Shown in pieces: positions 21,489 through 29,062 of a DNA stretch of 29,062 nucleotides. The notes under the pieces are model-generated. The model searched no databases and had not been told where the DNA came from. It saw nothing but the letters and a program-made list of their open reading frames with translations. The position numbers were made by a program, and so were the translations under genes. Within the stretch, counting starts at the first letter, position 1. Each line of letters begins with the position of its first letter. The stretch is from Parasitella parasitica (taxonomy: Eukaryota; Mucoromycota; Mucoromycetes; Mucorales; Mucoraceae): positions 1 to 29,062 of the forward strand of contig MU619444.1 in assembly GCA_025201805.1 (NCBI GenBank), in the 5' to 3' direction.

Positions 21489-22529
21489 ATGTCTGGATAC
21501 GATCGCGCCTTAACAGTATTTTCTCCCGATGGTCATTTGTTTCAAGTAGAATACGCTTCAGAAGCTGTTAGAAAGGGTACATGTGCGGTATGTTACTCAT
21601 TTAATTCAATTGTGAAAAGAAATTAATACATTTTTGACAATAGGTTGGTGTTCGTGGAAAGAATGTCGTTGTTCTCGGTGTTGAGAAGAAGTCTGTATTA
21701 AAGTTACAAGATCCTAGGACTGTTCGTAAGATTTGTATGCTCGATGACCATATTTGTATGGCTTTTGCAGGTAAAAGAAAGAAGCGAGAAAGACAAACAT
21801 GACACTGAGGCTAAATGAATAAATAGGCCTCACTGCTGACGCCCGTGTCTTGGTCAACAAGGCCAGAACTGAATGTCAAAGTCATCGCTTGACTGTTGAG
21901 GATCCCGCATCAGTTGAATACATTACGCGCTATATTGCTCAAGTCCAGCAAGTAAGATTCAAACGTGGAAAATGCATAAATTATGTCACTTATTATTGCA
22001 AAAATAGAAATATACCCAAAGTGGTGGCGTTCGCCCTTTTGGTATCTCTACACTAATTGTTGGTTTTGATAACAAAGAGCCTAAATTGTACATGACCGAA
22101 CCATCAGGTATTTATACTGCTTGGAAGGTGAGTAGAGTCAAGAAATGCAAAGAATCCATCATGTACTAACGCTATTTTTAATTAGGCTAATGCTATCGGC
22201 AGAAGCTCTAAAACCGTTCGTGAATTTTTGGAAAAGAATTATAGCGAGGATATGGATGAAAAGCATACTGTTAAATTAGCCATCAAATCTTTGTTAGAAG
22301 TTGTTCAAACAGGTGCAAAGAATATTGAGATTGCAGTGATGACATCGGATAATTCTGTTAAAGTAAGACGATTTTTTTTCTCCTGAAAATTAGACATTGA
22401 TCAAATTGTAATCGAATTTAGCCCTTGGAGCAGGAAGAGGTTGAAAGCGTCGTTGCAGAAATTGAAAAGGAAAAGGAGGAAGAAGCTGAAAAGAAGAAGA
22501 AGCCTGCAGTTGCATCGGGAAACAATTAG
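21489..22529 (+). CDS. PRE6: 20S proteasome subunit alpha-4 (PSMA7/Pre6), six exons
   Basis: Exons: 21489-21587, 21644-21770, 21827-21951, 22008-22127, 22186-22362, 22422-22529, giving 251 residues. The N-terminus [20 protein letters not shown] is the alpha-subunit signature that gates the 20S barrel. The sequence then follows alpha-4 closely: [73 protein letters not shown], and the C-terminal [20 protein letters not shown]. It ends in a Lys/Glu-rich tail ([14 protein letters not shown]), as in eukaryotic alpha-4. Alpha subunits lack the catalytic threonine and form the outer rings of the core particle. The length is normal for the family (about 250). Intron 4 carries a TACTAAC branch point. 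Symbol given by family; the name in this organism may differ. Confidence 0.96.
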
Positions 22530-24427
22530 GCTATTTGTTAAAGTGTTATCAATAAAAAAAAACGTGGCCCATTCTGTATATTATTAATGTCATCTTGCAT
22601 AAAAGTTACATTACTCGCTAGTTAACGCACAAATTGTCAACTTGCAATGACTAACAAAAAATATAAAACCTTGATGGATTTGCTGCCTGGCATTTTACAA
22701 AAATATAATGTTTTCAATAATTTTAACTCCGTTGTCATGGCAACCGTTCCTGGATCAAATGTGATGTCGAATGTGAAAAAAAGTGCATAATATTTACTCC
22801 AGCATATATTATATAACTTTTAGTACAATACTACTGAAAATGTAGTTATAAGGTATGAATTATCAATGCTGATGATTATCAATCTTAAACCAGATATCAA
22901 ATCAGTATGAACTCATCTGTATGACAATAACAGGTAGCATATGTGCTGAAGTGATATAACTTCCCACAAAAAGTAATTGAATGTCATATCTTACGGAACT
23001 GCCTTAGAGATTCAAAATCAAGCTAACAGACAGATTACCTAAATATCTAACCGTGAAACCACGAAGTATCCATAATTAATTAAGAACTAATTAAAGGAAA
23101 TCGAACCACAAAACCCCATTTGGAATGCATTGACCAATGTAAGGACTGGTCCATGCATGTTATTTGATTTACACATGTTTCAGAAACATCGATAATAGAA
23201 TACCCTACTTGATTATGTAAAATGAAATAGAAACAAACTTGAACTTGGTCAGACTGACAGTTACGACATGACTGACAGACAGACCGTTTACAACAACGAA
23301 TATAAATAGAGTAGAAATGTCTAAGCTTTGCACGTTATTCTATTTCAAAAATAAAGGAACTAAATTGTATCTATTGTTCTTTTTACACTTTTTTACTACA
23401 TCATTTACCAAAGCAGTTTTCATTTTCATAAATAACAGACTGGTATGTCAAAAGTCAAACAGAGATAAATCTGCCAAACAATATTACACTTTTATTAATT
23501 AATTATACATTTCTCGATGCATTATATATGCACTCATTCTACTAGGACTTTACTGAATAACTGCATAATTTAAATAATGATTACCCATGATTTACCCTAA
23601 GACCATAGAGCTGATCTGAGACTCTGATGTGAGATTTCCTCGCCGTGTTATTGATATAACAACAGATATTTGGTCAATGTATTTCTGTGTATGAATATAT
23701 CGATATCTATAGAATTATCAAGTTTAATGAGGAGGCAATAAAGACTATTAATGTACTAGTTGCAAAACTAATAATATTACTGATTGATAAGAGATTGCCT
23801 ATTTGAATAGAATAAATTCACATCACTCGATCTATGAATACAATCAGTGTTGTGCCAGAAAAGCATGAGGTTAAGCAATTATTAGATTGGTAAGTCTTTG
23901 TATACAATGACAAGGAATGAGCTATTCATGTATAATAGAACATGTAATAAACTTGGTAATAAATACCAATGTTATGGAGTACAATTATCTAGTAGTAAGG
24001 GCAGAATGATGTACTATGTTAATGAACGGTTGGTGTATCTAATTGTTGACATTGCCATCAGTGTTATTACTTACTATATAATATGTGTGTATCTTTATTG
24101 GACATGAAGTAATTGGCAGCAATGCGGCGATGTTTATATGAACTATGAACTTATATGTAAACAATGATCGGTAGTGACAGATCAGGTGTGCAGTGATAAG
24201 GATGATTTATAGACAATAGATTTGCTAGTATATGAGAAATGTTTATTGTAATAAACTATAGCTATCACAGATATTTTCACTCGCGCTCCAATACCTAGTA
24301 AATGTTGAACCTATTTATAATAATTGGATGTTTCATGTAATATGAGCACATCATGTAATGTGAATCATTACAACCAAGTTCAAAATGTTTAACCATGATG
24401 ACAAATAGTGTCACAATAGATATAATC

Positions 24428-24500
24428 TAGTATAAAAAGATGATATTTTCTTATCGATAAATTTATTAATTTATGTGTCTGATTTTATTTTTATAAAGCT
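24428..24500 (+). repeat. Possible solo-LTR-like segment A
   Basis: TAGTATAAAAAGA, then TTTTCTTAT, ATAAA and TCTGATTTTATT occur in the same order and spacing as in 25510-25585. A TATA box followed within ~30-60 bp by polyadenylation-like signals is the U3-R layout of an LTR. The copies are diverged, the region is AT-rich, and no LTR ends, primer-binding site or target duplication are recognised. Confidence 0.3.
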
Positions 24501-24915
24501 ATACATTTTTTTAGCAGATTATATTTATTTATCCTAAGCGCATAACAATGCTAAGCAATAAAAAAACCACACGTTGAACTTCAGTTACAATAGTTTCCAA
24601 TAATACACCGGAATACACGTGATTTTTTCAAACTTCGAAACAGAAAACCGAGAAACGTTTGATAGAGACATTGCCCAGTGGAAATCAAGTTATGCTCATA
24701 TAGCGATGATCATGCCTGTACTTATGGCGCCTAAGACAGTGATTATTTTGGTCTTTATCGAAGGTTATCATTGATTATATTCAAGATTCAACTTCGCATC
24801 TGCTATTTATACTTTTTACAACTACATAATTTTTGGTGACTTATTTAAAATACTAGTCGATACTAATCGAGAAGAATAATTTGCAAACAACATCTTATCC
24901 TTAACAAGGTACGAT

Positions 24916-25146
24916 GTATTATTATACTACAAGGCTATTATTGATCTTTGATCTGACAGTGCCTTGTTGTTTGTCAATCATACAGATCTGTGTTACAGAT
25001 AACCTTCCTGATTTGAAACAAAGATTTTATTCTCTGTCCCAAATCAAGAAGATTATTCCTGGAAGTAACAGACCTGAGCACCAGGATAAAGATTAAGGCA
25101 CTGTCAGATCAAAGAAGGTGGTAGCCCTTGTTGTATAATATATAAC
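24916..25146. repeat. ~230 bp inverted-repeat (MITE-like) element
   Basis: A perfect 21-bp inverted repeat joins 24945-24965 and 25095-25115 (core CTTTGATCTGACAGTGCCTT on the plus strand at 24946). Outward from these, 24916-24938 and 25121-25146 remain similar as inverted repeats (TATTATACNACAAGGGCTA type), giving arms of about 50 bp around a 129-bp centre. This resembles a small non-autonomous DNA transposon or the relic of one. The arms could extend further, and no clear target-site duplication was seen. Confidence 0.6.
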
Positions 25147-25509
25147 CTTACATTGTATCCTATCAAGTAGATTATTACTAGGGATTATGTTGTGTCCATA
25201 TAAAGGCTACATATATGTCATATCTAACTTAATCATAATGCACGGATCATGATATTAATTGTTGATAATTCTTTTACAAATAAGGAATAAGCTACAATTT
25301 GTAATTGGACCTCTTGCAAGGTTCCAGGCTTATTCAAAGAATACATCTAGATCAGATCGCGGGATGTCAGGAAGACTTCCTACCCAATCTTCTCTTTAAT
25401 GTAAAATAGAAAGATAGGTCTGCCCTGGAAATGCTGTGATTTAATAAGGTCTGACATTTCTTGTCAAACATCAGATGCTATGTGGATAAACATTGATTGG
25501 GATATATTT

Positions 25510-25585
25510 TAGTATAAATAGAGATCATTTCTTATGTCAATAAAAGTCTTCAGTTTTGTATCTGGTTTTATTCAGAAAAGTCTTT
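25510..25585 (+). repeat. Possible solo-LTR-like segment B
   Basis: It holds TAGTATAAATAGAG, TTTCTTAT, CAATAAAAG and TATCTGGTTTTATTC in the order seen at 24428-24500, about 1.1 kb downstream of that copy. Its TATAAATAGAG is also found at about 23301-23311. It may be a promoter plus polyadenylation module of a degenerate LTR. Base composition alone could produce part of the match, so confidence is low. Confidence 0.3.
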
Positions 25586-26752
25586 ATTACTTTATACAAA
25601 CAACATTTACATAACATTACGCTGCGCCCTTTGACACTGGCACAACAGATTAGCCTTGTAGATTAATAATCTAAATGAGGCACCATAAATTTATGTAGTT
25701 GCAAGAGGAATAAGTAGCAGATGCGGTTTCGAACTTAAAGTATCATATTTCGCTTACCTCTGGTTTTTAACTTTTTTTCCAACAATTATGAGATTTTAGA
25801 CGAGGTTTTGAATTAACTTTAAAATAATTTTACAAATCACTCTTGATAAACCTCGTAAAATAAGCAATGCAGTTGAAATACCCAATTAATTACGACTTCC
25901 TCCACAGGGAATCAAATCGTGTGGCAGTACCAAGTGACCTTGGAGTTCCACAAGCTTCTACACCTTTCAGTCATTCATGATAGTAACGCAATAAAAATCA
26001 GATTCATTATGTAATCTCCAAGGTTAGGTTTACTTTCTTTTAAGCACTGCTACAACAAGATATTTCGAACGTGGTCGTTTGTTATATAATTGTGGAGCTA
26101 AATTTATAACAAAGCTTATATCTAGCAAGGCAAAATATATTTTATATTCCTCAAATATACTGAGCACATGTTTTTGTTTTAACATGGTTTACACCTTTAA
26201 GACATGTGTCAATTGTAATGGTAATCTGAATTATATATGCTACGCCCACAATTAATTCAAATCCTAATACTCGAGAAAGAGTAACATCTGTCTATTTACA
26301 ATGAATTTTCATAAATTAAAACGAGACCACCGTCTGATATTTGCCCCATAATAAATATGTCATTGAAATGTCAATGCCGTATAACTGATTCATAGAGGCT
26401 CCATCCAATGTGATTTGAAGTGTGGATAGTTATTCAAAATATCTGGCCAAGTTGATGATAGTACTCTTTGGGGTTTCGTTTATGGCAGAAACGTGAGACG
26501 TTAACGATCATAACTTCAGCTTTAAGGCTATCTCAAGCCCAGTTGCCAAATTATTATCTTTTTAGTGTTTACTACCACTAATAAAGAAAAAGGGGGACAG
26601 TAATAATGATCATTTTGTAGCCTTCTTGGACATTGAACCCGTTTCAAAAACCGTACAAATGTTCACACTGACAAATTATATTTAATTGCACGTGGGGAGT
26701 TTTTTCCCCACACCTTTCTAATTTTTTTTATCTGTTTTTTCTGTTTTTAAGC

Positions 26753-28049
26753 ATGTCAACATTACCATCTCAAGAGATAGGAGCAACGGGAGCAGCAACA
26801 GCAGCATCATCACATAATAAAATGGTGTTATCACAACCACCACTTGCTCTTAACTTCCCATATGGTGCTCAACCTGACATCAGTAAGTGGCTTTATTATT
26901 GAAAGCATATATATATGAAACTCAGTTCTACCCTGCTTAGTTCGTGCCAACCAAAAGGACGTTTATTATCAAACCATTTTACAAGAGCAAATGACAAGAG
27001 TAGCCCAACAGTTTCTGGGTGCTAGACGTCAACATATTTGGCAAAAAGAGATAAACACAATGTCAGACATTTGTTATTTTGGGCTAACGACACTGTTGGG
27101 TACACAAACATTGGGCGAAGAGTATTGTGATATTTTGCAGGTCAATAGTTACAATCAAACATACCCTGGATTAGTGGTAAGTATTAACTGTCAGATTAAA
27201 TGGCCTTATGTTTATTAAGAAAGCAATCCAACAGCGTCGGTTTTTACTGGTATTTACTCAAGCTGCATTACCGTACATCTACACCAGAGGTGCAGCCGAA
27301 TTGAAGAAAAGAGGGCGCCGTCAACCAACATCAGGGCAGGACATCGATATTGATAAGCCATCATACACATTACAGCAGCGTATTCTTGGTTTTTTGAGGC
27401 AGCATTTATCTCAAATTCAGGATTTTGTGGTAAAAAATGTTCGTCCTGTACATTTAGCCATTTTTTACTTTTTCGGTGCCTATTACAATTTTTCCAAGCG
27501 ATTGACAGGTATTCGATACGTAAGTGTCCTTTTGCTACGGATTAAAAAAAGAGATATTTATGGGTAATGCTCTACTAGATTTTCACTCGCCAATTGGGTC
27601 TTCATGAACAACGAGTGGGCTATGAAGTATTGGGCGTTTTGATCGTCCTTCAATTGTTGATTCAGGGATATCTGACAGGTCGGAAGCGTATTCAAGCTGC
27701 GGCACAATTGAGAAAGGAGGAAGAGAAAGTGCTTCTTGTTGCACAACAACAACAGCAGGAACAACAGGGACATGACGATGAAAAGGAAGTTGTGGATGAG
27801 GATGATTTTGATTTCATGGATTCTATGCTTCAGGAAGAGGAAGAGCCCCAACAGGAATTAACATATGAACAGCTGCAAATGCTGAAATGTGCACTTTGTC
27901 TGGAAAAACGTACAGTAACAACAACTACGCCTTGCGGCCATTTATTCTGTTGGAACTGTATTGTGGAATGGTGTCAGAATAAGCCTGAATGTCCCTTGTG
28001 TCGTAGTCATGTTAACATCTCTCATTTGGTACCATTAAACAATTTTTAG
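26753..28049 (+). CDS. PEX10: Peroxisome biogenesis factor 10, RING E3 ligase (PEX10), four exons
   Basis: Exons: 26753-26882, 26941-27176, 27220-27519, 27579-28049, giving 378 residues. The N-terminal half carries the Pex2/10/12 membrane region (IRANQKDVYYQTILQEQM..., RPVHLAIFYFFGAYYNFSKR, then RYIFTRQLG joined across the last intron, and GYEVLGVLIVLQLLIQGYL). The C-terminus is a complete C3HC4 RING: C326, C329, C341, H343, C346, C349, C360 and C363. Between the membrane region and the RING lies a Gln-rich and strongly acidic linker (~273-320). PEX10, with PEX2 and PEX12, forms the peroxisomal retrotranslocation channel and ubiquitinates the import receptor PEX5. The length is close to other fungal PEX10 proteins. 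The intron after exon 2 is only 43 bp. The first ATG follows a long pyrimidine-rich tract and is the only plausible start in the exon. Confidence 0.95.
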
Positions 28050-28968
28050 TTTTGTATTGCACACACTCTATATATTGTCAGCAAGGGGGCGGGGGGCGGG
28101 GACAATGATCAGTTGCAAGGATTCGGATCAGGTACACATGCGGTATGATGGGATTATTAATAACCGGAAGAAGGCCCACGGCGATCGGCCTGACTGTTTC
28201 TTACAATACTATTGTTTATTGACTTGCTTCATTTGTATTGCGCGCATCTGCAGTAGATGATAAAAGTTGTAATATGAGTCATTGCTGTTAGGACAGAAAT
28301 TGTACTTGATTTTTTACATTGAAACGTATGATTTTTTCATGTTGAACAATGATAAACACTGGATGATAGACACAGACGGAAAATTAAAGGGCCGTTGTTT
28401 TTGGTGGTGTTCTTTTTCTCGACGTTTGCTTGAATTGCATCATTCATACAGATTAATGATTAAGCAGTGCTTTTTTTATTTAAAAAAAAATTATAAAACA
28501 TCTGCATTTAACGATTACGAATGACTCATCCCTGCCATATATTCTTGAAAACAAATATTTACATTGGAAATGTTTAACCGCTGTATATTTAAAACAGATT
28601 TTCGGTAATATTAGATTTTCCCAAAAAATATATAGTTTCAAAAACCGTGTCGGTTACACCTGGAAAAGTCATTCGGCTATCAAAAGGAAATGAAAAATCA
28701 ACATGCGAAAAAAAAATTTTTTTGCATGAATTTAACCAAAGGAAAAAACAAAAAAAAAAAAAGAAGAAAAAGAGCATTTTAGAAGCATCTAAAAAATGCA
28801 TGTCATTGTGAAATCTGGGGTTGCGTTTGTGTGGAGGAAATGAAACATATGCCATGATAACAGTAAAGAGGGTTGTGCAAAACGAAGGCCGATTTCGCCG
28901 TATTTTTGAAGTAGCATGCAACAGAATTTATCCGCGCTTTATAAATTTACAAAATTTTAGACATATGA
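28050..28968. other. Intergenic region downstream of PEX10
   Basis: About 0.9 kb. A G-rich run (three G blocks at 28085-28101) lies just after the PEX10 stop. An A-rich, purine-only stretch is present near 28740-28772. Reading frames at 28282-28524 and on the minus strand at 28589-28921 show no family features; the latter reads through the A-run as poly-Phe. At 28885 an AACGAAGGCCGATTT motif resembles part of the neighbouring palindromic repeat. Confidence 0.4.
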
Positions 28969-29060
28969 CGAGCTGGTCACCCCGCCCACTCTGGTGATTT
29001 TTGCACCTTCGCTACGCTACGGTAAAAATCGACCTTCGTTTACGCGGGGTCCATCTCGCT
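28969..29060. repeat. ~92 bp imperfect palindromic repeat, copy 2 (inverted relative to copy 1)
   Basis: It begins CGAGCTGGTCACCCCGC and ends GCGGGGTCCATCTCGCT, which are imperfect inverted repeats. The centre reads CACCTTCGCTACGCTACGG followed by TAAAAATCGACCTTCG. The reverse complement of 570-671 aligns throughout, including the CACCCC block, the GGTGA block, the tandem CTTCGCT units, the second CGACCTTCG, and the GGGGT end. The GC-rich ends stand out from the AT-rich surroundings. The window ends two bases after the element, so its right flank and any target duplication cannot be examined. Confidence 0.75.
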
Positions 29061-29062
29061 CT

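Larger units (their letters stand above)
22530..26752. other. 4.2 kb AT-rich gene desert with repeat relics
   Basis: No gene with family features was found on either strand. Short frames (23317-23502, 23898-24107, 24914-25096) are AT-driven, and the last sits inside an inverted-repeat element. Visible structure includes tandem GACTGACAG-like motifs (23250-23283), a TATAAATAGAG shared by 23300 and 25512, a quasi-palindrome TGTAATGTGAATCATTACA (24354-24372), the element at 24916-25146, and a pair of related TATA-plus-ATAAA segments (24428 and 25510). The whole looks like an accumulation of old mobile-element debris. That is inference. The last ~150 bp, with a long pyrimidine-rich tract (26701-26749), is probably the PEX10 promoter and leader. 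Confidence 0.45.

Noticed and set aside
24914-25096. 60-residue plus-strand frame
   Set aside because: It lies almost entirely within the inverted-repeat element and starts in its left arm; probably not a gene.
28589-28921. 110-residue minus-strand frame
   Set aside because: It contains a poly-Phe run from the A-rich tract and shows no family features.

Overview
The window looks like nuclear DNA of an early-diverging fungus, most likely one of the Mucorales (Mucoromycota). The reasons are AT-rich intergenic DNA, many short GT-AG introns (about 43-184 bp) with CTAAC/CTGAC-type branch points, fungal-type cytoskeletal, peroxisomal and proteasomal genes, an HSPA12-type Hsp70, and a decayed copy of what I recall as a large uncharacterised Mucorales protein family. 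No species is assigned.

Layout: 2-478 (+) is the C-terminal end of a Helitron-type Pif1-like helicase, cut by the left edge. It is followed by a ~100 bp palindromic repeat (570-671) and about 1.8 kb without a clear gene. 2437-5835 (-) is a single-exon, probably mitochondrial, 1132-residue PPR protein. 7730-10544 (+) is a seven-exon HOOK dynein adaptor. It converges, with 41 bp between stop codons, on 10586-15151 (-), a twelve-exon Rho1 exchange factor with DEP-DH-PH-CNH architecture. 16270-17952 (+) holds a pseudogene. 18523-20527 (+) is a seven-exon HSPA12-like Hsp70 protein. 20849-21058 (+) is a small secreted-type reading frame with an in-frame TGA after the signal peptide. 21489-22529 (+) is the 20S proteasome alpha-4 subunit in six exons. 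22530-26752 is a 4.2 kb AT-rich gene desert with an inverted-repeat element and possible LTR relics. 26753-28049 (+) is the peroxisomal E3 ligase PEX10 in four exons. A second copy of the palindromic repeat, inverted relative to the first, lies at the right edge (28969-29060).

The intact genes are unrelated housekeeping genes (mitochondrial RNA handling, endosome transport, cell-wall signalling, protein turnover, peroxisome import) and do not form a pathway cluster. The unusual material lies between them: the paired palindromic repeats, the Helitron remnant, two decayed genes and the relics in the desert. Exon structures were reconstructed by eye from splice signals, reading-frame phase and family similarity. 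For all five spliced genes the joined exons give an uninterrupted frame divisible by three.
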